From: Nitrosococcus watsonii C-113
GTDB lineage: Bacteria > Pseudomonadota > Gammaproteobacteria > Nitrosococcales > Nitrosococcaceae
Direction of reading: 5' to 3'
Length of the DNA stretch: 64,000 nucleotides
Assembly: GCF_000143085.1 (NCBI RefSeq)
Contig: NC_014315.1
Coordinates: forward strand, 3,130,001-3,194,000
In this document: piece by piece, positions 51,401 through 59,119 of the stretch
Layout of the letters: every line of letters begins with the position of its first letter
How positions within the stretch are numbered: the first letter of the stretch is position 1
The notes under the pieces: model-generated
Told to the model about the DNA's origin: nothing
Databases searched by the model: none
What the model saw: only the letters and a program-made list of their open reading frames with translations
Program-made: the position numbers and the translations under genes

Positions 51401-51503
51401 GGAAATCAAGCGGGCGATACTGGATTGTTCCTACGCTGATAAAGCGCTTGTGACCGTTGTGCAAGAGCGCTTTATGGACTTGGCTAAGCGAAAGTTCGGA
51501 TAA
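48414..51503 (+). CDS. hsdR: Type I restriction endonuclease subunit R
   Basis: This protein has about 1029 residues. ATG 48414 (MAENFGRRLGVFQDELDKVE) is the likely start; an open frame reaches 48354 but lacks a good start there. The N-terminal nuclease domain contains IIPDIVCFVNGLPLAVMECKSP (Asp...Glu-x-Lys). The helicase has Walker A HTQGSGKSLTM, motif Ia FVTDRTQLDTQL, DEAHRTQFGG, GFTGTPL and a late LTGFDAPIAQVMYMD. The C-terminal assembly domain follows. The frame is entirely intact, unlike its partners hsdM and hsdS. It would need a methyltransferase complex from elsewhere to act. Confidence 0.94.
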   Translation: MAENFGRRLGVFQDELDKVETPAIAQLQRLGWRYVRGVELSPEAAGAERAYYRDVVLVGRLEGAIRRINPWLSEENLRKVAREITHPNHVGLMEYNHAIYQMLVNYLSIEQDLGKGRKGQTVKIIDFENPGNNEFLCVNQFKVEGLNQNIIPDIVCFVNGLPLAVMECKSPYVADAIGEGIKQLRRYANLRYPETDEGAQKLFWYNQLMISTCRDQAKVGTISSSVQHYGEWKDAYPFTDGDIRAHPFSPGGKYEVREMASPLWYAGEFEQASPVTPQQRLLAGMLDPGNFLDLLQNFTIFEAVEGRLVKKVARYQQYRAVNKVIKRLKSGTDRKEKSGVVWHTQGSGKSLTMVMLAVKMRRDPALQQYKLVFVTDRTQLDTQLSNTFRGAQNETVYNAGSVAELKTLLSRDSSDIVTATVQKFQDAEAAGGFNDLNPSGKIIVLADEAHRTQFGGLAMTINAALPKAPKIGFTGTPLLKTQKMDQAFGGYIDQYKINEAVEDGATVRIIYEGRQVQSDVAGDSLDALFEAYFQGCSDEEKRAIKQKYGVERAVREAPARIRWVCIDLLKHYREHIQPNGFKAMIVVGSRHAATVFKQTLDELGAPPSEVIISGKHNDPATLAQYTDRVHQKQAIQNFTKPLGEDPTAFLIVKDMLLTGFDAPIAQVMYMDRGLKDHALMQAIARVNRTCKGKQAGFIVDYHGLSDDLTEALKQFSSEDVQGTYHTLKDEIPKLKAAHTRVAAIFARVKGANVDDYVLRLKDEDIRQQFERGFKRFAKQMDVILPDVAAKPYVPDLKFWGKVQNAARNRYRDPGLNILDAGEKVRKLVEEHIISTGVDPKIPPVDLMAANFRESVEQIKSPESRASEIESAIKHHLIVNLEEDPEFYKSLSLRLREIIEKTNGKWEQQLELLLQMVDNIETEHKQAADDVGLTKTEFAFYHILMAEVTRHGGDGLVGDEVHEDIKATSQFLVKTFDEATQIVDFFHKPDEVKRMKKEIKRAILDCSYADKALVTVVQERFMDLAKRKFG

Positions 51504-52216
51504 TGGCGGTACCCAAATCCGAATACCGCGATGGCAATGGCTTTATCGCTGAAGTCATACGCACCGATCGGCGAAAAACCGCTGATATACGGGTAGAAGA
51601 TGGCGCGGTGTCGGTGCTTATCCCAGCCACTCTGCCGATAGAGCGCGTGGATGCGCTGCTGAAGGCGAAGCGACAATGGATCAAGGAAAAAATCGTCCTG
51701 CACCAGCAAGCCCGGCCAGTCAGCCAGAAGCAGTTCGTATCCGGTGAAGCCTTCTCCTATCTGGGACGCAACTACCGGCTGAAGGTTGAAAAAGGCGCAT
51801 TCCGGTCAGTTAAACTATTAAATGGTCGACTGCTGGTTACCGACCCCGAAGGTAAAGACCAGCCCCAGATGATCCGCCATGCCCTGGTTCGGTGGTACAG
51901 GCGACAAGCAGACCAGAAGCTGAAGGAAAAAGTGAAACGCTTTGCCCCGGTAGTCGGAGTACAACCCGCCGGGATGGACATCAAGACTTTCAAGTCACGT
52001 TGGGGCAGTTGCACCGCAAAAGGACGGCTGGAGTTCAATTGGCGAATCATGATGGCGCCGAATCGCTGTGTGGATTATGTAGTGGTTCATGAACTGTGCC
52101 ACCTGATCCGCCATGACCATTCGCCGGAATTCTGGCAGGCAATAGCGCGGATAATGCCGGACTATCGCCAGTGCCGGGAGTGGCTGCGGGAGAATGCCTT
52201 GCAATTGAGGGTTTGA
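51503..52216 (+). CDS. YgjP/SprT-like metal-dependent hydrolase (DUF45)
   Basis: This 237-residue protein has the zinc site HELCHLIRHDHSPEFW near residue 196 and upstream KSRWGSCTAKGRLEFNWRIMMAP, the signature of the YgjP family (R-WGSC-x(5)-I-x-N-x-x-L). ATG 51503 overlaps the last base of the hsdR stop. The YgjP-type gene is a common companion of type I restriction operons, but its task there is unclear. The frame is intact. Confidence 0.92.
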   Translation: MAVPKSEYRDGNGFIAEVIRTDRRKTADIRVEDGAVSVLIPATLPIERVDALLKAKRQWIKEKIVLHQQARPVSQKQFVSGEAFSYLGRNYRLKVEKGAFRSVKLLNGRLLVTDPEGKDQPQMIRHALVRWYRRQADQKLKEKVKRFAPVVGVQPAGMDIKTFKSRWGSCTAKGRLEFNWRIMMAPNRCVDYVVVHELCHLIRHDHSPEFWQAIARIMPDYRQCREWLRENALQLRV

Positions 52217-52289
52217 TGGATGGGCGGATTCAACGCAGCATCGATCTGCCTATCCAGCCTAGCAGCCGGCCAAAACTAGGGCGTGCAAC

Positions 52290-52718
52290 CTAGGATAAAG
52301 AACCTATGGGCCAGCACGAAAATAGTTCCAACCGCTTCTTGCCTTCAAGAGCCTCTTCCTTGATTTTCTGGCCTTCTCCTTCTTTACCTTCATCCTCGCC
52401 CCTAAATGTTGAGTGCGCCCGGTAGATAACCCGTCCCTCTTCATCAAAATGCGTTTCTTCTACAATAAAAGAGGTAAGGACCTTTGCCTCGGCAAGCTCG
52501 CGCCAGTTCAACTTTATAATCTTGGCGCTCCCCAGCAACTGCTGACCCTCTTTAAGAGTGTTTGCCTTGGCTTCGGCATGGGAGGGAAAAGAAGGAAAAT
52601 TTTCATAACGATAAGTAATAACCAGTTCAGGAAATTCAACGCCAGAGGAAGCGCAATCATTTGCCCAGGCGCCTACCGTACTGAGGAATAGCAAGCAAAA
52701 TAAAACTGATTTTCCCAT
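52290..52718 (-). CDS. Exported protein of unknown function
   Basis: I set the start at ATG 52718 (MGKSVLFCLLFLSTVGAWAN), which gives a clean signal peptide. The mature part of about 120 residues is rich in Glu and Lys, with a single Cys near each end (NDCASSG, LFSCWPIG). No family is recognised. It lies 14 bases after the GH57 gene on the same strand and may be co-transcribed with it. Confidence 0.65.
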   Translation of the reverse strand: MGKSVLFCLLFLSTVGAWANDCASSGVEFPELVITYRYENFPSFPSHAEAKANTLKEGQQLLGSAKIIKLNWRELAEAKVLTSFIVEETHFDEEGRVIYRAHSTFRGEDEGKEGEGQKIKEEALEGKKRLELFSCWPIGSLS

Positions 52719-52732
52719 GAGACCCCTCAGAA

Positions 52733-54205
52733 TCAAGCCGCAACATCCTTGAAATCATGTTCCAGAATCGCTTCGGCGCGTTGGCATAGCTCGCGGGCAT
52801 AATCGGTCCAGATTCCCTGGCCCCAATAGCGGTAGCAGCTAGTCTGAATCATCAAAAGATAATAAAGGGCGTTGCGATAGCGATATTCTGAGGTAGCAAT
52901 GCCTGCGCGCCCCAGCACCCTTTCCGAGAACAAAGCACTGACCCTTTCCATGGGGCCGAGTACGTTTTCATAGCCCTGGACCCAGGAAATATTATTAGTC
53001 CAACTGCCCCCCTCCATGTTAAATTGAGGGTCGTTATGTTGCAGTTCCTCAATAAGCTTTTCCAGCTTTTCTGGTCCCGCGCCTGCTTCAAAATTATCCC
53101 AGATTTTCTTCTGCTGCACTGGCTGTAGCGCTGGAAAATCGGCTTCCTTGAAGCCCAAGGTTTCCAGATATTCCAAGTATTCGCTGACATTCACCGCCGG
53201 CGTGGGAGAGCCCGTTGCCTCGCGCATAACTTCCATGAATTTACCTGGAAACTCATTCATCATCACCCCGCCATTCTCGCCATCGCCAATCTGGGTGACC
53301 AGAGGCGGAATAGCTTGGCCCTTCAACTCCTGGCGGCCCAAGCCTTGGGCCTCATAATAAGGCTGCATCTGGGCTACTAGCTTGGTGTCCGAGCCCTGAG
53401 TCTTGATGATGGCAATGATGCTGGCGCTCTCTCCCTTGGAGTTTGTCGCCACCAGCCGATGGGGAATGTGGGGCTGCCGCGAGTGCCCGCCCTCCTCGGG
53501 CTGCTCCACCGAATGCTCCTGCACCAACACCCACTGATAGTTGTTCTCTTTAAGAGTCTTGACAAACTCGTAAAAAACATCGGGATGATTGGGCAAAGCC
53601 ATCTCCGCTGGCGAAAACCCCTTCACCCGGCTTAGGGCCTCCAGGCCAAAAATAGCCGCAAAATGGTGACGCCAAGCCTGAACATGCAGGCGATAATCCT
53701 GGGCCGGCGTGGAAGGAGCAACCGCATGGCTCCAGGTATTGCCTAGCCACTCCACGCAGCGCCGATAATGAGGATCGATGGTGACCCGTTTAAGCGCATC
53801 AAAAACGTCATCTAGCCCCATATCCCGCAAGCCATGGAGCAAACACCCGGAATAATCCAGCATGACCCGGGGATTTTTACCCTCATCCACCAATTGGGGT
53901 ACAAGTTCACCGATACGCTTATAGCACCAATGAAATACCGGCGCATTGTGATTATCCCCAATATGCTGATTATCCATCATATATTTAAGGTTACTGATAA
54001 TCGCCGCCGTGTGGAGATCTTCTCCGCCTGCGGGAATCAGCGGCTGTTGCATGTGCAAGGCAATGGCAAAGGCGCTCTGGATATTGCCAAAATCAATGCC
54101 GCTTTGGGGCAGATAAACTGATCCTTGGGCATGGGTTTTGGCAATGAGATCTTCAGAGCCACAGATATTGGGCAGTCCATCGACATATTCCGGTAAATCA
54201 CTCAT
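52733..54205 (-). CDS. Glycoside hydrolase family 57 protein
   Basis: This protein has about 490 residues from ATG 54205 (MSDLPEYVDGLPNICGSE) behind GAGGT. Early segments FAIALHMQQPLIPAGGEDLH and NAPVFHWCYKRIGELVPQLVDEG, then EMALPNHPDVFYEFVKTLKENNYQWVLVQEHSVE and PPLVTQIGDGENGGVMMNEFP, fit GH57 family proteins (alpha-amylase, branching enzyme or amylopullulanase types). The GDGENGG segment carries acidic residues that could be catalytic. It is likely to act on glycogen-like polymers; the exact substrate is not deducible. Confidence 0.82.
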   Translation of the reverse strand: MSDLPEYVDGLPNICGSEDLIAKTHAQGSVYLPQSGIDFGNIQSAFAIALHMQQPLIPAGGEDLHTAAIISNLKYMMDNQHIGDNHNAPVFHWCYKRIGELVPQLVDEGKNPRVMLDYSGCLLHGLRDMGLDDVFDALKRVTIDPHYRRCVEWLGNTWSHAVAPSTPAQDYRLHVQAWRHHFAAIFGLEALSRVKGFSPAEMALPNHPDVFYEFVKTLKENNYQWVLVQEHSVEQPEEGGHSRQPHIPHRLVATNSKGESASIIAIIKTQGSDTKLVAQMQPYYEAQGLGRQELKGQAIPPLVTQIGDGENGGVMMNEFPGKFMEVMREATGSPTPAVNVSEYLEYLETLGFKEADFPALQPVQQKKIWDNFEAGAGPEKLEKLIEELQHNDPQFNMEGGSWTNNISWVQGYENVLGPMERVSALFSERVLGRAGIATSEYRYRNALYYLLMIQTSCYRYWGQGIWTDYARELCQRAEAILEHDFKDVAA

Positions 54206-54229
54206 CTTTGTTGACCTCTTCGGTACCGT

Positions 54230-54514
54230 AGTATTCACAACACGGGAAACTTCTACTCCCTTTAGCCAAAGTCTAGCAAAGATTGTCCCTTTCTATTGCT
54301 TATGCTTTAAGATCCGACGAATCTTCTTGCTCCATGGGCTCTTGAGGTGTTTCCTTCTCTTCCCTCTGGTCGCGAGCAATCAGTAAATACAACGCCGGCG
54401 CCACGAACAGGGTGAACAAGGTCCCAAACCACTGGCAACCACTAGTCCGGTATCGAAGCGGCTCACCGCGCCGGGATCACTCGCCATCAACAGGGCAATC
54501 ATGGCTACTATCAT
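54230..54514 (-). pseudogene. Decayed copy of the 3' end of an RND efflux pump gene
   Basis: These 285 bases match the 3' end of the RND gene at the right edge (61130-61411) with roughly 90% identity by eye. That includes the untranslated tail and the coding part ending SSGLKA. A 7-base deletion (GGTCCCAAACC where the intact copy has GGTCCCAATCCCCAAACC) destroys the frame, and the match stops abruptly after CTACTATCAT. It marks a former tandem pump or a recombination scar. Confidence 0.85.
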
Positions 54515-54591
54515 ATTAAGCCTTGTTTGGTGCAAAGCAAATTACAAATACCACATCCTAAATATCTGGCATGAGGGACATCGAAAAATGA

Positions 54592-54799
54592 GCGGCTGAA
54601 CAACTACCGTGATTGGTTGAATGCCCATGCAGGAGCAGAACGCCTAAAAGAAATCAGGGAAAGTATTAATAAAGGGCTAGCGCTTGGAAGCAAGCGGTTT
54701 ACATTACCCATAGAAGCATTGACCCATCAGCGTGTCACGGCAAGAAAACCGGGAAGACCAAGACAGAGAAGTATTGGTGAAGCATCCTTATTACTCTGA
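54592..54799 (+). pseudogene. REP-associated tyrosine transposase, C-terminal fragment
   Basis: The plus frame reads NNYRDWLNAHAGAERLKEIR, ESINKGLALGSKRFTLPIEAL and THQRVTARKPGRPRQR before a stop at 54799. That is the C-terminal end of RAYT/TnpA-REP proteins (RESLNKGLALGSxRF, IExxLxRRV, GRPR). The Y1 catalytic part with its HUH motif is missing. It adjoins the RND relic, consistent with a recombination junction. Confidence 0.72.
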
Positions 54800-54849
54800 C
54801 TCTAAAGCCCCCCATATTTTGCATGAATGTGGAAGTTGCGAGGTGATTA

Positions 54850-55239
54850 TCAAACAGAAAGTGGGTCTTGTTTTTCCAGGGCTTGTAGCTCCTCTTCGGT
54901 AAACATGCGCGATTTGATAATAAAGCGAATGCCCATCGGTATTTCAATGGAAAAGCTGGAGCCTCGCCCAGATTTTACATCAAGCGTAAGCTGGGTGTGT
55001 TTCCAGTATTCAAACTGATCGCGCGCCATATAGAAAGGGCAGCCATAGACTTCGCCCAGTTTAATGTCGGAACCGCCTACCTTAAAATCACCATCTTCAT
55101 AACACATGGGTGAGGAACCGTCACAGCAGCCACCGCTTTGATGGAACATAAGGTCGCCATGTTTTTCCCGCAGTTGGTCGATCACTTCTTTGGCCTCTTC
55201 GGTAACCGTTACGCGTTTTACTTGGGTTGATTGTGCCAT
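54850..55239 (-). CDS. DUF779 family protein
   Basis: This 129-residue protein has VTEEAKEVIDQLREKHGDLMFHQSGGCCDGSSPMCY, a Cys-rich loop (CCDGSSPMC) that is invariant in DUF779, and later LTLDVKSGRGSSFSIEIPMGIRFIIKSRMF. The function is unknown; the Cys cluster could hold a metal. It follows the aldehyde dehydrogenase gene on the same strand, the usual pairing for exaC/adh-type aldehyde dehydrogenases. Confidence 0.92.
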   Translation of the reverse strand: MAQSTQVKRVTVTEEAKEVIDQLREKHGDLMFHQSGGCCDGSSPMCYEDGDFKVGGSDIKLGEVYGCPFYMARDQFEYWKHTQLTLDVKSGRGSSFSIEIPMGIRFIIKSRMFTEEELQALEKQDPLSV

Positions 55240-55261
55240 CGTCTTAGTATCAGCTTCTAAT

Positions 55262-55304
55262 AAGGCGCCGGCCCGGCAAGAGATGCCCGGCCGGAGCTTT
55301 TTGA
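55262..55304 (+). terminator. GC-rich hairpin between aldehyde dehydrogenase and DUF779 genes
   Basis: GGCGCCGGCCCGGCA pairs with TGCCCGGCCGGAGC (one mismatch) around AGAGA. The T run follows on the plus strand (CTTTTTGAG), not in the direction of the flanking genes. It may thus act as a processing or attenuation hairpin for the minus-strand operon. Confidence 0.5.
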
Positions 55305-55320
55305 GTTAATGTTTTAGCGT

Positions 55321-56880
55321 TTAGAAGAAGCCCTGTGCTTTCTTATCGTAAGAGACGAGCATGTTTTTCGTCTGTCGATAATGATCGAGCATCATCTTGT
55401 GATTTTCCCGGCCAAAGCCGGATTTTTTATATCCGCCGAAGGCCGCATGTGCAGGATAGTGATGATAGCAATTTACCCACACACGGCCTGCTTTAATAGC
55501 CCGAGGAATGCGGTACAACTGGTGTGCATCGCGTGTCCATACGCCCGCTCCCAGTCCATAAAGCGTTTCGTTGGAAATACCGATAGCATCGGCTTCATCC
55601 TTGAAGGTTGTCAGAGAGGCTACCGGACCGAAAATCTCTTCCTGGAACACGCGCATTTTATTGTGTCCCTTAAAGATCGTCGGTTCAATATAGTAGCCGC
55701 CGGAAGTGCCATTGGAGCCTACATTTGCTTTTTGACCTCCGGTCAGGACTTGCGCGCCTTCTTCCCGGCCGATCTCCAGGTAGTTGAGAATTTTCTCAAA
55801 TTGATCATTGGAGGCTTGTGCACCAACCATGGTTTCGGAGTTTAGCGGATTGCCTACCTTTATTTTTTTAACCCTTTCCACAACCTGGTCAATAAATGCA
55901 TCGGCAATCGACTCCTGCACGAGTATACGGGAAGGAGAGGTACAAACTTCTCCCTGGTTAAGGGCAAACATAGCGGCCCCCTCCAGTGCCTTGTCGAAGA
56001 AATCGTCGTCAGCATTCATCACGCTTTCGAAAAATACATTCGGACTTTTGCCGCCCAGCTCAAGCGTAACAGGTATCAGATTTTCGGAAGCATACTGCAT
56101 AATGAGTCGCCCAGTTGTAGTTTCGCCGGTAAACGCAACTTTAGCAATCCGGGGCGAAGAAGCCAGCGGTTTGCCCGCCTCGGAGCCAAATCCGTTAACT
56201 ACATTCAATACGCCGTCGGGCACTACCTCTTTGATCAGATCGGCCAAAATAATGATGCTGGTCGGTGTCTGTTCAGCAGCTTTTATCACCGTACAGTTAC
56301 CTGCAGCTAGGGCAGGGGCCATTTTCCAGGCGGCCATCAGCAGTGGGAAATTCCACGGTATAATTTGTCCCACCACGCCCAGGGGCTCAGGCAAATTTAT
56401 GCTTACGGTGTCCTTATCCAGCTCGGAGATGCCGCCTTCTTCGGCGCGGATGACGCCGGCAAAATAGCGGAAGTGATCTACCGCCAGCGGAAGGTCGGCA
56501 TTTAAGGTTTCACGAATGGGCTTACCGTTTTCGACGGTTTCTACACGCGCCAGATATTCGAGATTTTCTTCGATAATATCTGCAATATCGAGCAGTACCT
56601 TACTTCGCTCGGCGGCAGAAGCTTGGTTCCAGTCTTTTGCTGCCTTGTGGGCGGCATCAAGCGCAAGCTCAATATCTTTTGCGTTAGAACGTGCTACCTT
56701 GGTAAACGGCTTGCCGTCCATCGGCGCAATATCATCAAAATATTCACCATCGACAGGCGCTACAAATTTGCCGCCGATGAAATTATCGTAATGATCTTTG
56801 AATTCGGGGCGATCGTAAAGTTTACCGGTCGTGGACTCGGTTTCCCTTTCTTTAACTTGAGTGGTTTGATCGTTAGCCAT
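55321..56880 (-). CDS. NAD-dependent aldehyde dehydrogenase (ExaC/Adh type)
   Basis: This 519-residue protein has catalytic Cys in [16 protein letters not shown] near residue 314, general base Glu in [14 protein letters not shown] near 280, the NAD loop [14 protein letters not shown] near 260 and the C-terminal [17 protein letters not shown]. The GEVCTSPSR form is typical of acetaldehyde/chloroacetaldehyde dehydrogenases (ExaC, AldB), which oxidise aldehydes to acids and often pair with DUF779. ATG 56880 is preceded by GAGGACC. Confidence 0.95.
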   Translation of the reverse strand: MANDQTTQVKERETESTTGKLYDRPEFKDHYDNFIGGKFVAPVDGEYFDDIAPMDGKPFTKVARSNAKDIELALDAAHKAAKDWNQASAAERSKVLLDIADIIEENLEYLARVETVENGKPIRETLNADLPLAVDHFRYFAGVIRAEEGGISELDKDTVSINLPEPLGVVGQIIPWNFPLLMAAWKMAPALAAGNCTVIKAAEQTPTSIIILADLIKEVVPDGVLNVVNGFGSEAGKPLASSPRIAKVAFTGETTTGRLIMQYASENLIPVTLELGGKSPNVFFESVMNADDDFFDKALEGAAMFALNQGEVCTSPSRILVQESIADAFIDQVVERVKKIKVGNPLNSETMVGAQASNDQFEKILNYLEIGREEGAQVLTGGQKANVGSNGTSGGYYIEPTIFKGHNKMRVFQEEIFGPVASLTTFKDEADAIGISNETLYGLGAGVWTRDAHQLYRIPRAIKAGRVWVNCYHHYPAHAAFGGYKKSGFGRENHKMMLDHYRQTKNMLVSYDKKAQGFF

Positions 56881-56949
56881 GATGGTCCTCTTTTATCTTA
56901 AACTTTCAGGTTAGAATTTGTATCCCAGGCGCACTTGTCTTACATGGCT

Positions 56950-57170
56950 CCCAACTGGCAGAGGTCGGACAGGTCGGTGAAGGAATCGGCAGTTTACTTG
57001 TACCTTCAGGATGACAAAGCCTATTAAAGATATGTCCCACTTCATGTAATATCACAATAGGACTGAAATGCCCCTACATGGTTGCTCATGAAACCATAAA
57101 TTCGGTACCCGGTCTATCAGCCCATCCATTGCTACCAATTTCAAGAAGTTCATCTTCCATCATATCTACA
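56950..57170 (-). repeat. Repeat copy A, degraded coding sequence, uninterrupted
   Basis: About 220 bases match 58999-59119 plus 60214-60330, which is the same unit split by an ISAs1-type element. A minus-strand frame reads HFSPIVILHEVGHIFNRLCHPEG, showing an HExxH metallopeptidase-like motif, but no intact gene exists. The rest of the 56881-57765 gap (57171-57577) holds nothing I can identify. Confidence 0.75.
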
Positions 57171-57577
57171 AACAAGCCATAACGGAAATGTGAGTCACAT
57201 TCAGCCTACATGTTATTCCGCATGTCTTTGCCGTTACTATGCGCATGGGCACTAGAAGTGTATTAAGCTGTCGATACATTGAGAATGAAAACCTTCGTTT
57301 ACGAATGACGATGCGCCACACTCCTCTGCATCCGTGCATATCGGTTGAGCGTGCCTGTTGAAGCGGGTATTCAACATTATTGAACACGGCCCGAAGTGTA
57401 GCGAGAAATTTTAAATCATCGCCGCTATCCTGAAATTGGGCGCCATCACCAAAATTTTGATCTTCTCAGCTTACCTACTCGAGCACCGCCACCTTCACCT
57501 GCAAGTGGCTTTGAACTCATCGGGCCTGTCTGATTCCAAACCCATCTGCGTCTTTTACGGCTCCCTTCCATATTGAG

Positions 57578-57730
57578 CTGAGGCTCGCCCTTGGCTGTTA
57601 TTCCCCTGAAGCACCAAAACGCGGCAGAATCCTTGACTTTTTTGTGTTAACTCAATCGGAAGGCAGTTATTTTTGATCCATGATCACCGTGATTGACGCC
57701 CAAGCCAGCGTTCAGTACATTTAATCCCAG
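57578..57730 (+). repeat. Duplicated upstream module, copy 1
   Basis: About 150 bases (TATTGAGCTGA..., CACCAAAACGCGGCAGAATCC, TTTGTGTTAACT, GGAAGGCAGTTA, TTTTTGAT, GATCACCGTGATTGAC) recur at 58232-58400 upstream of the next gene. The ATCACCGTGATT palindrome could be an operator. It ends about 35 bases before the PLDc_N-like gene. Confidence 0.75.
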
Positions 57731-57765
57731 CTTTCAGTGCATTCAATACTCAAAGGAGAAAGAAC

Positions 57766-57966
57766 ATGGATAGCTTGTTTAGCAGTGTCGGTAACGTATT
57801 CGGTGGTATACTGAGTTTGATCTGGTTAATCATCGTCATCTGGGCCATCGTCAAGGTGGCGAAAAGCGGCGCGAGTACGCTGGCAAAGATAATCTGGATT
57901 ATCGTATTGATTATCTTTCCCTTGATTGGCTTGATCGTCTGGCTATTGCTCGGTCCCAAGGGATAG
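57766..57966 (+). CDS. Small two-helix membrane protein, PLDc_N (cardiolipin synthase N-terminal-like)
   Basis: This 66-residue protein has two hydrophobic helices (GGILSLIWLIIVIWAIVKVA and IIWIIVLIIFPLIGLIVWLLLG) with the conserved WIIVLIIFPLIGLIVWLLLGPKG end of the PLDc_N family. Similar short proteins occur alone in many bacteria and are often stress-induced. AAAGGAGAAAG precedes ATG 57766. It shares an upstream module with the gene at 58501. Confidence 0.83.
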   Translation: MDSLFSSVGNVFGGILSLIWLIIVIWAIVKVAKSGASTLAKIIWIIVLIIFPLIGLIVWLLLGPKG

Positions 57967-58231
57967 CGATTGCGCACGCAGCAAGATTTGGGCGGGTCGC
58001 TTGTAAAGGGCCTGTCCATTTTTGTATCGACCAAACTCCAGTGAAAGTCGCCATAACGCGATACGCCGGATCTGACTATGCTAAAGCAATAGCTAATCAG
58101 ATCAACAAACCATGAAATTCAATATTGAAAGGGAGCTAAGCCAACGCACGCTCTTATGTGTTGGTGATGCAGCAGCCGTTACCTGGTAATGAAGCGTTTC
58201 CTGGCTTGCCGTACCTATCACAAGGGGTATG

Positions 58232-58400
58232 AGGTAATGCTCAATATTGAGCTGATGATTTCCCTTGGCTGTGTTATTCGCCGAAACACCAAAACGCGGC
58301 AGAATCCTTTATTTTTTGTGTTAACTGAACCGGAAGGCAGTTACTTTTTGATCGATGATCACCGTGATTGACACCCAAGCAAGCGTTTACTACATTTAAT
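58232..58400 (+). repeat. Duplicated upstream module, copy 2
   Basis: This matches 57578-57730 with scattered differences and keeps the ATCACCGTGATTGAC palindrome and the ACATTTAATCC end. It lies about 100 bases upstream of the exported DUF7282-like gene. The interval 57967-58231 shows no gene. Confidence 0.75.
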
Positions 58401-58500
58401 CCTCATGGGAAAGATAGTTTTTTCCTATACCCTGCCGCACTCATCTAGCTTGGTGAAAGCGAAACAGGATTCATTGACTTGGCAAGAAAGGAGCAATGGG

Positions 58501-58911
58501 ATGAAACTTCGTACTCTACCACTAGTACTGGCTATGACCGGCGTGGCCGGCTTTGTCATCGCCGCCGAAAAGGCGGCAATCGAAGTGTCGCCCCAACCGG
58601 CAGGTAGCAAAATCACCGTGGATAGTGTAACCGTCCCGGATGATGGTTTCGTGGTGATTCACGCCAGCGACGAGCATGGCAATATTATTGCACCACAATC
58701 CATTGGCCATTCGGCAGTGAAATCCGGTACCCAAGAAAACGTCAGCGTTAGCCTGAATGAGGAAGTTGCCTCCGGCGATAAGGTCTTCGTCATGCTGCAC
58801 GAGGACACTGGCGAGAAAGGTACCTATGAATTCGGTGTCGATAGGACGAATATGGACGTACCGATGATCCAGGATGGCAAGCCGGTTATCGCATCCATGG
58901 ATATTGAATAA
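58501..58911 (+). CDS. Exported DUF7282-like protein
   Basis: I place the start at ATG 58501 (MKLRTLPLVLAMTGVAGFVI) behind AAAGGAG; the frame is open from 58405. The 136-residue product has a signal peptide with cleavage near AAEKA. The mature part is all beta (ITVDSVTVPDDGFVVIHASDEHGN, SVSLNEEVASGDKVFVMLHEDTGEKGTYEFG), which matches the DUF7282 domain found in halocyanin-like and surface proteins. The function is unknown. It shares an upstream module with the preceding small gene and is followed by a strong hairpin. Confidence 0.78.
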   Translation: MKLRTLPLVLAMTGVAGFVIAAEKAAIEVSPQPAGSKITVDSVTVPDDGFVVIHASDEHGNIIAPQSIGHSAVKSGTQENVSVSLNEEVASGDKVFVMLHEDTGEKGTYEFGVDRTNMDVPMIQDGKPVIASMDIE

Positions 58912-58934
58912 GCTTAGGCTTGTATACCCGTTTT

Positions 58935-58969
58935 ATAGCAAGGCCGCCCGATAGGGCCGGCCTTGCTAT
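58935..58969 (+). terminator. Hairpin after the DUF7282-like gene
   Basis: AGCAAGGCCG and CGGCCTTGCT form a stem of about 10 bp with an additional inner GCCC/GGGC pairing. No T run follows, so it is a likely terminator with reduced efficiency or an mRNA 3' protector. Confidence 0.6.
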
Positions 58970-59119
58970 GGACACAATGCTGATTATCTGCAACCTAACT
59001 GGCCGGAAGCCGTCGGACAGGTCGGTGAAGGAATCGGCGGCTCGCTTGTAACTTCAGAATAACAAAGCCTAACGGTATGTCCCTCCTCATATAACATCAC
59101 AGTGAGACTGAAATGCCCC

